A stretch of DNA of 34,349 bases from an uncultured Nitratireductor sp. (GCF_913053745.1 NZ_CAJXGF010000033.1:1-34349), one strand, 5' to 3'; shown: positions 16,033 through 25,596, counted from the first letter of the stretch. Notes: generated from the sequence alone by a model not told the origin. Numbers and translations are program-made.

Positions 16033-18639
16033 ATGGATCTCGTTATCGTCGAGTCGCCGGCCAAGGCGAAAACCATCAACAAATATCTGGGCTCGAACTA
16101 CAAGGTTCTGGCCTCGTTCGGGCATGTGCGCGACCTTCCCCCAAAGGACGGCTCCGTGCGTCCCGACGAAGACTTCGCCATGTCTTGGAGCGTGGACAGC
16201 CCTTCTTCAAAACGGTTGAGCGACATCGCCAAGGCCGTGAAAGAGGCCGATAGCCTCATCCTTGCCACCGACCCCGACCGCGAGGGCGAGGCCATTTCCT
16301 GGCACGTTCTGGAGGTCCTCAAACAGAAGAAAGCGTTGAAGGACAAGCCGGTTCGCCGCGTTGTCTTCAATGCCATTACCAAGAAAGCGGTCCTCGATGC
16401 GCTGGCCCATCCGCGCGAGGTCGATGCACCGCTGGTGAATGCTTACCTCGCCCGCCGCGCGCTCGACTACCTGGTCGGCTTCACGCTGTCGCCGGTTCTG
16501 TGGCGCAAACTGCCCGGCGCCCGCTCGGCAGGCCGTGTTCAATCGGTTGCGCTTCGGCTCGTTTGCGACCGCGAGGCGGAGATCGAGCGGTTTATTCGCG
16601 AGGACTATTGGCAGATCGCCGCCAGGCTGGCGACCCCCCGCGACGAAAACTTCGAAGCCCGCTTGACGGCTGTCGACGGCAAGAAGCTGCAGAAGCTCGA
16701 TATCAAGAGCCAGGAGCAGGCCGACGACATCAAGGCGATGCTTGAAGGTGCCTCCTTCAAGGCGATCTCCGTGGAGGCAAAGCCCACGCGGCGCAATCCC
16801 GCACCGCCCTTTACCACCTCCACCCTGCAGCAAGCCGCGTCTTCGCGCCTCGGTTTCGGGGCGTCGCGCACGATGCAGGTGGCGCAGCGTCTTTACGAAG
16901 GCATTGATATCGGCGGTGAAACCACCGGTCTCATCACCTATATGCGTACCGATGGCGTGCAAATGGCGCCCGAGGCACTCGACCAGGCTCGCAAGGCGAT
17001 CGGCGCTGAATTCGGCGAGCGCTATCTGCCCGAAAAGCCGCGCTTTTATTCTGTCAAAGCCAAGAATGCGCAGGAAGCCCACGAGGCAATTCGCCCCACC
17101 GATTTCGCGCGCACGCCCGATCAGGTGCGCCGTTATCTCGATGCGGATCAGGCCCGTCTCTACGAGATCATCTGGAAGCGCGCCATTGCCAGCCAGATGC
17201 AGCCGGCGGAGATCGAGCGGACGACGGTCGAGATCGTGGCCGAGAATGGCGGCCGCAATGCAGCGCTGCGCGCCGTTGGCTCCGTGATCCGTTTCGACGG
17301 TTTCCTTGCTGCATACGCAATCGACAAGGACGAGAACGCCGAGGACGAGGAAAGCCGCCGCCTGCCCGAGATTCACGAAGGCGAAGCGCAAACGCGCGAA
17401 GCCATCGACGTCACCAAACACACCACAGAGCCACCGCCGCGCTATTCCGAAGCCTCGCTCATCAAGAAGATGGAAGAACTTGGCATTGGCCGCCCCTCCA
17501 CCTATGCGGCGACGCTAAAGACACTCGAAGATCGCGACTATGTGACGATCGAGAAGCGCAAGCTCATGCCCCAGGCGAAGGGACGTCTGGTAACGGCATT
17601 CCTTGAAAACTTCTTCGAGCGCTATGTCGAATACGACTTTACCGCCAGCCTTGAAGAGAAGCTCGACAAGATCTCCGACGGCCAGCTTTCCTGGAAAGAC
17701 GTGCTGCGCGATTTCTGGCAGGATTTCTCCGGCCATGTCGACGAGATCAAGGAATTGCGCGTCACCAACGTTCTCGATGCACTGAATGAGGAACTCGCCC
17801 CGCTTGCCTTCCCGGCCAAGGACGACGGAACCGATCCCCGCGCCTGCCCGCGCTGCGGGACCGGCCAGCTTTCCTTGAAGCTCGGCCGTCACGGCGCATT
17901 TGTCGGCTGTTCCAATTATCCCGAATGTGGCTTTACGCGGCAATTCGGCGAAGCCGGTAATGGCGAGAATGGCGAGAATGGCCTCGATGGTGACAAGGCG
18001 CTCGGCAAGGACCCGCACACCGAAGAAGAGATCGCCTTGCGCTCCGGCCGTTTTGGCCCCTATGTGCAGCGTGGCGAGGGCAAGGAAGCCAAGCGCGCCG
18101 GCCTGCCGAAGGGCTGGGCGCCCGATTCCATGGATATCGAGAAAGCCCTGGCCCTTCTATCGCTGCCGCGCGATGTCGGTCAGCATCCCGAATCCGGCAA
18201 GATGATCTCCGCAGGCATCGGCCGCTACGGCCCTTTTTTGCTGCACGACGGTGCTTACGCTAATCTGGAGAGCGTCGAGGACGTTTTCTCCATTGGCCTT
18301 AATCGCGCTGTCACTGTCATAGCCGAGAAGAAGGCGAAGGGCGGGCGAGGACGTTCCACCCCCGCTGCGCTGAAGGAACTTGGCGATCATCCTGACGAGG
18401 GCGGCAAGATCACCGTTCGCGACGGGCGTTACGGGCCCTACGTCAACCATGGCAAGATCAACGCCACACTTCCCAAGGGCAAGGAGCCGATGGATGTGAC
18501 GCTTGATGAAGCGGTGCAATTGATCGCCGCCAAAGCCGCCAAGGGTGGTAAGAAGAAGGCGCCTGCCAAGAAAAAGCCGGCGACGAAGAAGACGACGGCT
18601 GCGGCCAAAAAGAAAACCGCGGCCAAGAAAGAGGAATAA
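16033..18639 (+). CDS. topA: DNA topoisomerase I
   Basis: 868 residues. A TOPRIM domain opens the protein (VIVESPAKAKTINKYLG; ATDPDREGEAISWH), followed by the type IA core (RSAGRVQSVALRLVCDRE) with the active-site tyrosine Y303 in TGLITYMRTDG. One four-cysteine zinc ribbon is at about 604-633 (ACPRCG, GCSNYPECG). Three topoisomerase C-terminal repeats follow (GRFGPYVQ, GRYGPFLL, GRYGPYVN), and the chain ends in a Lys/Ala-rich tail (about 836-868). It relaxes negative supercoils. It is followed after 4 bp by rnr. Confidence 0.98.
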   Translation: MDLVIVESPAKAKTINKYLGSNYKVLASFGHVRDLPPKDGSVRPDEDFAMSWSVDSPSSKRLSDIAKAVKEADSLILATDPDREGEAISWHVLEVLKQKKALKDKPVRRVVFNAITKKAVLDALAHPREVDAPLVNAYLARRALDYLVGFTLSPVLWRKLPGARSAGRVQSVALRLVCDREAEIERFIREDYWQIAARLATPRDENFEARLTAVDGKKLQKLDIKSQEQADDIKAMLEGASFKAISVEAKPTRRNPAPPFTTSTLQQAASSRLGFGASRTMQVAQRLYEGIDIGGETTGLITYMRTDGVQMAPEALDQARKAIGAEFGERYLPEKPRFYSVKAKNAQEAHEAIRPTDFARTPDQVRRYLDADQARLYEIIWKRAIASQMQPAEIERTTVEIVAENGGRNAALRAVGSVIRFDGFLAAYAIDKDENAEDEESRRLPEIHEGEAQTREAIDVTKHTTEPPPRYSEASLIKKMEELGIGRPSTYAATLKTLEDRDYVTIEKRKLMPQAKGRLVTAFLENFFERYVEYDFTASLEEKLDKISDGQLSWKDVLRDFWQDFSGHVDEIKELRVTNVLDALNEELAPLAFPAKDDGTDPRACPRCGTGQLSLKLGRHGAFVGCSNYPECGFTRQFGEAGNGENGENGLDGDKALGKDPHTEEEIALRSGRFGPYVQRGEGKEAKRAGLPKGWAPDSMDIEKALALLSLPRDVGQHPESGKMISAGIGRYGPFLLHDGAYANLESVEDVFSIGLNRAVTVIAEKKAKGGRGRSTPAALKELGDHPDEGGKITVRDGRYGPYVNHGKINATLPKGKEPMDVTLDEAVQLIAAKAAKGGKKKAPAKKKPATKKTTAAAKKKTAAKKEE

Positions 18640-18643
18640 CGCC

Positions 18644-20959
18644 TTGGCGCGCAGCATTTCCGGCAAGTCCAGGTCCAAGCCTCGTGCCGCCGGTGCCGAA
18701 GGCAAGGTCGGCGCAAAGCTTCCAACCCGGGACGAAGTGCTGCGCTTCATCACCGACAATCCCGACCGGACGTCGAAGCGCGACATTGCCAAGGCATTCG
18801 GTCTCAAGGGCGGTGACCGTATCTGGCTGAAAGACATCCTGCGCGAACTGCAGGACGAGGGCCTGCTGAGGAAGTCCCGCAAGCGGCTTCTGCGCCCCGG
18901 CGCGCTTCCGCATGTGGTCGTGCTCGATATCTTTTCGCGCGATGCTTCCGGTGCGTTGCTCGCCCGCCCAGCCGAAAAAGCCGAGCGGGACGAAGGCGAA
19001 GGTCCCCTGCCCGTGGTGGAAATCCGCACACAGAAGAGCGGCAAGACCGCCGGCATCGGCGACCGCGTCCTAACGCGTGTCTTCCCGACGGAAAGCAAAG
19101 ACGGTCCGGCTTATACCGGCCGCGTCATGAAGGTCTTCGAAAAACGCCGGCAAAGCGTGCTCGGCGTGATCCGCAGATCGAAGGACGACGGTTTCCGAAT
19201 TGAACCCGTGGAGCGCACCCAGCGTGAGCTCTTTATCGATCCTGACGATCTGAATGACGCCCAGGACGGCGATCTGGTGGAGATTGAGCCCGCTTCGGGA
19301 GGGCGATACGGACCCTCGCGCGGCAAAGTGATTTCCGTCATCGGTTCGCTTTCCAGCGAAAAGGCGGTTTCCATGATCGCCATTCACGCCCACGAGATCC
19401 CGCATATCTTCCCTGACGGGGTAATCGCCGAGGCCGAAGCCGCAAAATCCGCCACGCTTTCGGGCCGCGAAGACTGGCGCGACATGCCTCTTATCACCAT
19501 AGACCCGGCGGATGCGAAAGATCATGACGACGCGGTCATGGCCGAACCCGATCGCGACGAGAAGAATCCAGGCGGCTACATAGCCACCGTCGCCATCGCC
19601 GACGTGGCGCATTATGTTCGGCACGGGTCGGCTCTCGACCGCGAGGCCGTGAAACGCGGCAATTCGGTTTACTTCCCGGACCGCGTGGTCCCGATGCTGC
19701 CTGAACGCATCTCCAACAATCTGTGTTCGCTGCGCGAGGGTGAAGCCCGCCCTGCGCTGGCGGTGCGAATGCGTTTTTCAGCCTCCGGCCGCAAGATCGC
19801 TCACAGCTTCCACCGGGTCATCATGCGCTCGGCTGCAAAACTGTCCTATCAACAAGCCCAGAGCGCAATCGACGGCAAACCGGACGACAAGAGCGAGCCG
19901 CTGCTTGAACCCGTGCTAAGACCGCTTTGGGAGGCCTATGCCGTTCTGAAGCGAGGTCGTGACGAACGCCAGCCGCTGGAACTCGACCTGCCGGAGCGCA
20001 AAATTCTTCTGAAGGAGGACGGCACCGTCAATCGCGTCGTCGTTCCGCCTCGCCTCGACGCGCACAAGCTCATCGAGGAGTTCATGGTGCAGGCCAATGT
20101 GGCGGCGGCCGAAACGCTGGAGGCCAAGCGGCAGGCACTGGTTTACCGCGTACACGACGCTCCCTCGCTCGCCAAGCAGGAAGCGTTGCGCGAGTTCTTG
20201 CGCACGTTCGAGATTTCTCTGGCGCGCGGTGCCCAGCTCAAGCCCGCACAGTTCAATGCCATTCTCGCCCGCGTGCGTGATACCGAACACGAACAACTCG
20301 TCAATGAGGTTGTTCTGCGCTCGCAAAGCCAGGCTGTCTATGCGCCCGAAAATCTCGGCCATTTCGGCCTGAACTTGCGACGCTATGCCCATTTCACATC
20401 GCCGATCCGCCGCTATGCGGACTTGATCGTCCACCGCGCCTTGATTGCGGCTCTCGGGCTCGGCAAGGACGGCCTCACGCAGGATGAGGAAGCCCGGCTT
20501 GAAGAAACCGCGGCAATGATCTCGGCCACCGAACGACGCGCTATGGCCGCCGAGCGCGACACGGTGGATCGGCTTGTTGCCGAACACCTTTCCGGTCGCC
20601 TTGGCGAAGAATTCGATGCGCGGATTTCCGGTGTTGCCAAGGCGGGGCTTTTTGTTCAGTTGCCGGATTACGGCGCAGATGGCTTCGTGCCCGTGTCCAC
20701 ACTGGGAGACGAATATTATATCTATGACGAAGCACGGCACGCCATGGTCGGCGAACGCAGCGGACGCGGCTTCCAGCTCGGCGACAGCGTGTCCGTCAGG
20801 CTCGTTGAAATCGCGCCGCTGGCCGGTGCAATGCGGTTCGAGATGCTGAGCAAACCCGATAAGCTGCCCGGATCGATGAAATCGCTCCATAAGGCCAAGG
20901 GCCGGCGTGGGCGCGCCACCGGCAAAAGCCGCCGCGCTACGCAAAGCAGGAGACGGTGA
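18644..20959 (+). CDS. rnr: Ribonuclease R
   Basis: 771 residues from TTG 18644, which lies 4 bp after the topA stop and 7 bp after GAGGAA at 18631-18636. The frame continues upstream inside topA as an Arg-rich shadow of its Lys-rich tail, so the TTG is the likely start. Domains: N-terminal winged helix (LRFITDNPDRTSKRDIAKAF), cold-shock domains, RNB catalytic domain with DPADAKDHDDAV (about 287-298) and HFTSPIRRYADLIVHR, and S1 domain (EFDARISGVAKAGLFVQL), then a basic tail. It degrades structured RNA 3' to 5'. The stop overlaps the next start as TGATG. Confidence 0.97.
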   Translation: MARSISGKSRSKPRAAGAEGKVGAKLPTRDEVLRFITDNPDRTSKRDIAKAFGLKGGDRIWLKDILRELQDEGLLRKSRKRLLRPGALPHVVVLDIFSRDASGALLARPAEKAERDEGEGPLPVVEIRTQKSGKTAGIGDRVLTRVFPTESKDGPAYTGRVMKVFEKRRQSVLGVIRRSKDDGFRIEPVERTQRELFIDPDDLNDAQDGDLVEIEPASGGRYGPSRGKVISVIGSLSSEKAVSMIAIHAHEIPHIFPDGVIAEAEAAKSATLSGREDWRDMPLITIDPADAKDHDDAVMAEPDRDEKNPGGYIATVAIADVAHYVRHGSALDREAVKRGNSVYFPDRVVPMLPERISNNLCSLREGEARPALAVRMRFSASGRKIAHSFHRVIMRSAAKLSYQQAQSAIDGKPDDKSEPLLEPVLRPLWEAYAVLKRGRDERQPLELDLPERKILLKEDGTVNRVVVPPRLDAHKLIEEFMVQANVAAAETLEAKRQALVYRVHDAPSLAKQEALREFLRTFEISLARGAQLKPAQFNAILARVRDTEHEQLVNEVVLRSQSQAVYAPENLGHFGLNLRRYAHFTSPIRRYADLIVHRALIAALGLGKDGLTQDEEARLEETAAMISATERRAMAAERDTVDRLVAEHLSGRLGEEFDARISGVAKAGLFVQLPDYGADGFVPVSTLGDEYYIYDEARHAMVGERSGRGFQLGDSVSVRLVEIAPLAGAMRFEMLSKPDKLPGSMKSLHKAKGRRGRATGKSRRATQSRRR

Positions 20960-21405
20960 TGGAAAAGAAGGTTTATGGCGGAGCTGCGGTCATTCCCAGG
21001 CCCGAGCGCCCTTTGATCAGCGCCATGAAGCGCGGCTTCATGGGACGCTGCCCCAATTGCGGCCAGGGCAAGCTCTTCCGCGCCTATTTGAAGACCGCCG
21101 ATCATTGTTCCGAGTGCGGTGAGCATTTCCATCACCATCGCGCGGACGACCTGCCGGCCTATTTGGTAATCTTCATTGTCGGTCACGTCGTTGTCGGAGC
21201 GTTCATGGGAATGGAAGCGCTTACCGACTGGCCGGGCTGGCTGCACCTTTCAATCTGGGTGCCGATCACGCTCATCATGTCCCTTGCGCTGATCGGACCG
21301 ATTAAGGGCGCGATCGTCGGGCTGCAGTGGGCCTATTACATGCACGGTTTCGGCGGCGAGGAGGATACGATGGAGTCACACCCCGAGCTACAGGAACGCC
21401 CCTAG
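20959..21405 (+). CDS. DUF983 membrane protein with zinc ribbon
   Basis: 148 residues from the ATG that overlaps the rnr stop (TGATG); an in-frame GTG lies one codon earlier. Two CxxC pairs (GRCPNCGQGK and HCSECGEHF) form a zinc ribbon, followed by HHHRADDLPAY and two membrane helices (YLVIFIVGHVVVGAFM and SIWVPITLIMSLALIGPI). This is the DUF983 pattern; the function is unknown. It belongs to the topA-rnr transcription unit. Confidence 0.92.
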   Translation: MEKKVYGGAAVIPRPERPLISAMKRGFMGRCPNCGQGKLFRAYLKTADHCSECGEHFHHHRADDLPAYLVIFIVGHVVVGAFMGMEALTDWPGWLHLSIWVPITLIMSLALIGPIKGAIVGLQWAYYMHGFGGEEDTMESHPELQERP

Positions 21406-21414
21406 GAGAAAGCC

Positions 21415-22176
21415 ATGAACGAGCGGCCCAACCGCATGGACGGCCTTGACAAGGCGGCGGTCGACCGCGCCGAGGCGAAGGATTTCGCGCTTGGTGGCAG
21501 GCCGATGCGCCCACGCGATGCGGCAACGCTCATTCTGCTCGACCGCAGCGGCGACCGGGTACGGGTTCTCATGGGGCGCCGCCATCGCAAGCACGCCTTC
21601 ATGCCCGGCCGCTTCGTCTTTCCCGGCGGGCGCACGGATCCGGCCGACGGCCGCATTCCGGTCGCCTCGGGCCTTCACCCGGACGAAGAGCGCCGTCTGA
21701 TCGGCACCGGCGCGCGCGCAACCGCGGCGCGTGCCCGCGCTGTCGCCATGTCGGCAATCCGGGAAACCTATGAGGAAGCGGGGCTTTTGATCGGGGAAAA
21801 AGGCGCTTTCAGCACCACGGCGAAAGACTGGCAGGGTTTTGCCGCAAATGGCGTCTGTCCATCGCTCTCCGGCCTGCGATACATTGCCCGCGCGATCACT
21901 CCTCCAGGTCGCGTGCGCCGTTTCGACACCCGGTTTCTCGCCGCATGGCGAGACGATGTGGCCGTGGAACTGCCCGATGGTGGTCCCACGCATGAACTGG
22001 AAGAGCTCGTCTGGCTGCCCATTGCGGAAGCCAGGCAAACCGAGGTTCCGCTCATCACCTGCACAATCCTCGACGATCTGGAACAGCGGCTCAAAACCGA
22101 CCCGGAACTGACACCCGGTGCACCGGTTCCGTTCTACGCGATGCGCTACAATCGTTTCGAGCGCAAACTGATCTGA
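21415..22176 (+). CDS. Nudix hydrolase with an interrupted Nudix box (NUDT19-like)
   Basis: 253 residues. FVFPGGRTD (67-75) and AIRETYEEAGLLIG (114-127) are the two halves of a Nudix box, but about 43 residues separate GG from RETYEE instead of the canonical spacing, and the Glu of Gx5E is not where expected. This interrupted arrangement recalls NUDT19-type CoA diphosphatases; the substrate is not proven. The catalytic REx2EE glutamates are present. The start follows AGGAGAAAGCC, a strong ribosome site, 9 bp after the DUF983 gene. It ends 9 bp before the convergent TauE/SafE gene. Confidence 0.9.
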   Translation: MNERPNRMDGLDKAAVDRAEAKDFALGGRPMRPRDAATLILLDRSGDRVRVLMGRRHRKHAFMPGRFVFPGGRTDPADGRIPVASGLHPDEERRLIGTGARATAARARAVAMSAIRETYEEAGLLIGEKGAFSTTAKDWQGFAANGVCPSLSGLRYIARAITPPGRVRRFDTRFLAAWRDDVAVELPDGGPTHELEELVWLPIAEARQTEVPLITCTILDDLEQRLKTDPELTPGAPVPFYAMRYNRFERKLI

Positions 22177-22185
22177 GCCCCGGCT

Positions 22186-23007
22186 TCAAACAAAACTCCA
22201 GCCGAAGCGGGCGGCAACGGCGATCATGAAGATGCCGAAAGCCGTTTCGAGCTTGCGCTTGTCGAGCGCATGGGCGATCCGCACCCCTAGCGGCGCCACG
22301 AGAAGCGTTATCGGGATGATGAGCAGAACCGCGATCCAGTTCACATAGCCCGTCGAGGCAATGGGCAGGAGCGGTTCGCCCCACCCCGCCCACACATAGC
22401 CGAACAAGCCCGGTATCGAGATCAGCACGCCCACGCCCGACGATGTCGCCACGGCCTGGTGCATCGGACGATTGAAAAGCGTCATGAAGGTGTTGTTCAT
22501 CACGCCGCCACCGATTCCCATCAAGGTCGAGAGGAAACCGATCAGCGTCCCGACAAGCGCGCGCACCGGATTGCCGGGTATCTGTGAACCGAGACGCCAG
22601 CGTTCGCGATTTAGAAGCAACCTGATCCCGACCAGAAAGGCAATAACGGCGAAGATGGCCCTCAATCCGCCACTTGACACATGGGCGGCCACCAAGGTTG
22701 CCAGCACGACGCCGACCGGAACGGCGACAACGAAATTTTTCAGCAGTTCCATATCCACCGCGCCATGCAGATAGTGCGACCGGAAGGAGCGCAATGATGT
22801 CGGCACGATGATGGCGAGTGAGGTCCCGACCGAGAGGTGCATGCGCACCGCCTCGTCGATCCCGACGAGGCCGAACACCTGGTAGAAGACCGGAACGAGA
22901 ATCGCACCGCCGCCAATGCCGAAAAGGCCGGCCAGAACGCCCGCCACGACACCAGCCGCTGCAAGCGCGCCTGCGAACACGGCGATGTCGCCCATCGGTA
23001 GATCCAT
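22186..23007 (-). CDS. TauE/SafE-family sulfite/organosulfonate exporter-like permease
   Basis: 273 residues from ATG 23007, which has GAGGGGAAAACAGC before it; an upstream ATG at 23034 is less likely. It has about eight spans in two homologous halves, each opening with the family signature (AGLFGIGGGAILVP and STLMGIGGGVMNN). Members export sulfite, sulfoacetate or similar anions; the substrate here is unknown. It follows dusA on the same strand after 85 bp. Confidence 0.92.
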   Translation of the reverse strand: MDLPMGDIAVFAGALAAAGVVAGVLAGLFGIGGGAILVPVFYQVFGLVGIDEAVRMHLSVGTSLAIIVPTSLRSFRSHYLHGAVDMELLKNFVVAVPVGVVLATLVAAHVSSGGLRAIFAVIAFLVGIRLLLNRERWRLGSQIPGNPVRALVGTLIGFLSTLMGIGGGVMNNTFMTLFNRPMHQAVATSSGVGVLISIPGLFGYVWAGWGEPLLPIASTGYVNWIAVLLIIPITLLVAPLGVRIAHALDKRKLETAFGIFMIAVAARFGWSFV

Positions 23008-23092
23008 GCTGTTTTCCCCTCGCACTCGTCTCACCGTGGCTATCGTCCGCCCGGCGCAAATGCAATTCGCAAATCACTGTAAATGAGGGTGT

Positions 23093-24115
23093 TCAGGCTG
23101 CATCGCGCCGTGTGTTCAAATCCACCGCGGCAAAGGCCGCACGAAGAACATCCGGCTCGGCTCCGGCTCGGGGCGCCTTGCTGGACAGGATCTGGCGATA
23201 ACGACGCGCACCGTCGAACCCGTGAAAAAGGCCGATCATGTGGCGGGTGACATGCGACAAACGCCCTCCGCTCTCGATATGCCGACCAGCATAGTCGGCC
23301 ATCGCATCCATCAATGCGGCAAAATCCACCCGCTCCGGCTCGTCGCCGGAAAGGAACGCATCGACTCCGGCCAGAATAACCGGATTCTGATACGCCGCGC
23401 GTCCCAGCATGACACCATCGACATGTTCGAGGTGGCGCTCGGCCTCAATAAGGTTGGAAATCCCGCCATTGATGCCGATAAAGCGATCGGGATGCGCGGC
23501 CTTCAGGCGGTAGACGCGTTCATAGTCAAGCGGCGGAACCTCGCGGTTCTCCTTCGGGCTCAACCCCTGAAGCCAGGCCTTGCGCGCATGCACCCAAAGT
23601 GCGTCGGCACCGGCAGACCAAGCAGCGTCCGCCAAGGCGTCTAGCGCGATCTCGGGATCCTGTTCGTCCACTCCGATCCGGCATTTCACCGTCACCGGTA
23701 ACGCCACCCGCGCCTTCATCGCCGCAACCCCGGCAGAAACCACTTCCGGCGTCTTCATAAGGCACGCACCGAACGTTCCCGACTGGACGCGGTCGGAGGG
23801 ACACCCGACATTGAGGTTGATTTCGTCATAGCCGAATTCCGCCCCGATCGCCGCGGCCTCTGCAAGCTTTATCGGATCGGAGCCGCCGAGCTGCAACGCC
23901 ACAGGATGCTCGCATTCATCGAAGCCAAGCAGCCGCTGGCGATCCCCATGAATCGCAGCATCCGCCACGATCATCTCCGTGTAGAGGAGCGCTCGGCGCG
24001 TCAGTCGACGATGGAAGAACCGGCAATGCCGATCCGTCCAGTCGATCATAGGGGCAACGGCAAATTTGTTTTTGTATCCAGTCATTTGCTTTGACTTATG
24101 AAACGATAACTTCAT
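23093..24115 (-). CDS. dusA: tRNA-dihydrouridine synthase A
   Basis: 340 residues from the first ATG; MTGYKNK at 24085 gives a 330-residue form and is about equally likely, since neither has a clear Shine-Dalgarno. DusA reduces U20/U20a of tRNA using FMN and NADPH. Motifs are FAVAPMIDWTDRHCRFF (18-34), LNVGCPSDRVQSG with the catalytic cysteine C105, VTVKCRIGVD, VHARKAWLQGLSPKENR and GINGGI. Both RKAWLQGLSPKENR and APMxDWTDRHCR are typical of the A subfamily. Confidence 0.97.
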   Translation of the reverse strand: MKLSFHKSKQMTGYKNKFAVAPMIDWTDRHCRFFHRRLTRRALLYTEMIVADAAIHGDRQRLLGFDECEHPVALQLGGSDPIKLAEAAAIGAEFGYDEINLNVGCPSDRVQSGTFGACLMKTPEVVSAGVAAMKARVALPVTVKCRIGVDEQDPEIALDALADAAWSAGADALWVHARKAWLQGLSPKENREVPPLDYERVYRLKAAHPDRFIGINGGISNLIEAERHLEHVDGVMLGRAAYQNPVILAGVDAFLSGDEPERVDFAALMDAMADYAGRHIESGGRLSHVTRHMIGLFHGFDGARRYRQILSSKAPRAGAEPDVLRAAFAAVDLNTRRDAA

Positions 24116-24183
24116 TCAGATGCACATAGCCGCAGAATGCATACTCCGCCCCATTTTAGCGCTGTTCTTCGCGAGGGCTGAAT

Positions 24184-25461
24184 TCAACCGGCCGTTCCCA
24201 TGAAGGCCGCCTTCACGGCTGCGGGGCCTTCGGAAATTTGCGCCGCGGTAGGTGAGAAGCCCGCCGCCAGCATCCGCCGCCCCAACATATGCTCTCCGGG
24301 GCGGTTGATTGTTTCTATAGCCACAAGACGTTCGCCAGAGAACATATAGACGCAAAACGCTCCGCTGTCGGCATCACCGGTTACGATCTCGCGATCCACA
24401 TCGAAGGGCAACCCAACCATCTGCAGCTTGCGCTCCCCCTGGTCGGACCAGAACCAGGCAACCGCGTCGAATGCAGCCTTTTGGCCAAGCATCGCCTTGG
24501 CGACGCTGCGTGCCTGATCCGTCGCGTTCTGTACAGATTCAAGCCTGAGCCGGCGTCCCGAGGTGGCGTGCGGAAAGGAGACGCAATCGCCGATAGCATA
24601 GACGTCCGGTGCACTGCTGCGCCCTTGCGCATCGACACGGATACCGTTCTCGCAGACGAGGCCTGCAGCTTGTGCAAGCGCCGTGTTCGGCGCGGCGCCG
24701 ATTCCGACGAGAACAAGGTCGGCAGGCAATTCACGACCATCGGTCGTCACAACTGCGCGCACCTTACCCGCCTCCCCGACAATCCGGCTGACACCGGTAC
24801 CGGTCGCGATCACCACGCCGAGGCTTTCGTGATAGGCATGCAGATGCTCGGCAATGCGCATGCTCACAGCCCGACCAAGAAGGCGCTCTGCTACCTCCAC
24901 CACTTGCACCTGCTTGCCGGCCATGGCCGCGGTCGCCGCCACCTCAAGCCCGATGAAGCCTCCGCCGATCACGACGATGTCCCCGGCGCGCTGCAATTCG
25001 CTTCGCAACGAACGGGCATCGGCGCAATCGCGCAAATGGCAAACGCCGGCCAGATCGGCACCGACAATCTCCAGCCGGCGCGGACGCGCGCCGGTGGCGA
25101 GAAGAAGCTTGGTCCAGCGCAGTTGTCTGCCGTCCGAAAGCGCCAATGTATGTCCGGCAGGGCTGAACCCGGTGGCCTTTGTCCCCGCGAGCAAATCGAT
25201 GTCCTGTGCCTCGTAGAATGCCTTTGCCCGCAAGATCTGCGGTTCGGCATTCGGCGACTTCAAAAACGTCTTCGAAAGCGGTGGTTTGTGATACGGCAAT
25301 TCGGGGTCGGCCGAAACCAGCGTGAGACGTCCCGTATACCCTTCCTCGCGCAGACTGGCTGCCGCTTGCACGCCACCGTGCCCCGCACCGACTATGATAA
25401 TGTGCTCGTCCAGCGTTCCGCTCCGGTCTCTCAACGTCCCGACACTACGGGGTCCCGACAT
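24184..25461 (-). CDS. Ferredoxin reductase-like FAD/NAD(P)H oxidoreductase (BphA4/CamA type)
   Basis: 425 residues from ATG 25461. The frame continues upstream to 25590 but would then run through the MFS terminator (25548-25579), so the shorter form is chosen. Features: FAD site HIIIVGAGHGGVQAA (20-34), YHKPPLSK, LLLATGARPRRL, the NAD(P)H site IVVIGGGFIGLEVA, VYAIGDC, and the C-terminal WFWSDQGERKLQMVG typical of rubredoxin/ferredoxin reductases of oxygenase systems. Its electron-acceptor ferredoxin and any oxygenase are absent from the window. It would pass NAD(P)H electrons to a [2Fe-2S] partner. Confidence 0.9.
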   Translation of the reverse strand: MSGPRSVGTLRDRSGTLDEHIIIVGAGHGGVQAAASLREEGYTGRLTLVSADPELPYHKPPLSKTFLKSPNAEPQILRAKAFYEAQDIDLLAGTKATGFSPAGHTLALSDGRQLRWTKLLLATGARPRRLEIVGADLAGVCHLRDCADARSLRSELQRAGDIVVIGGGFIGLEVAATAAMAGKQVQVVEVAERLLGRAVSMRIAEHLHAYHESLGVVIATGTGVSRIVGEAGKVRAVVTTDGRELPADLVLVGIGAAPNTALAQAAGLVCENGIRVDAQGRSSAPDVYAIGDCVSFPHATSGRRLRLESVQNATDQARSVAKAMLGQKAAFDAVAWFWSDQGERKLQMVGLPFDVDREIVTGDADSGAFCVYMFSGERLVAIETINRPGEHMLGRRMLAAGFSPTAAQISEGPAAVKAAFMGTAG

Positions 25462-25547
25462 AGAGAGCGCCGAGCGCTTGGGCAAGTCCGGTAATTCGCG
25501 GCGGCCGGAACCGAATGTGATTTCGACACCTTGACGAGGGAAAGATT

Positions 25548-25579
25548 CTGCCCTCCGGCGGGCTCCAGCCGGAGGGCAG
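25548..25579 (-). terminator. Intrinsic terminator of the OFA transporter gene
   Basis: CTGCCCTCCGGC (25548-25559) and GCCGGAGGGCAG (25568-25579) form a perfect 12-bp stem with an 8-nt loop. On the minus strand it is followed by AATCTTTCCC, a modest U-tract. It begins 18 bp after the MFS stop and separates that gene from the flavoprotein gene downstream. Confidence 0.8.
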
Positions 25580-25596
25580 TGCTGCAACAACCCCGT

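Noticed and set aside
16207-17421. Antisense frame (404 codons) inside topA
   Set aside because: The sense strand encodes intact topoisomerase I with its active site in this interval.
24289-25494. Antisense frame (401 codons) opposite the flavoprotein gene
   Set aside because: No motifs; the opposite strand has both nucleotide-binding signatures.
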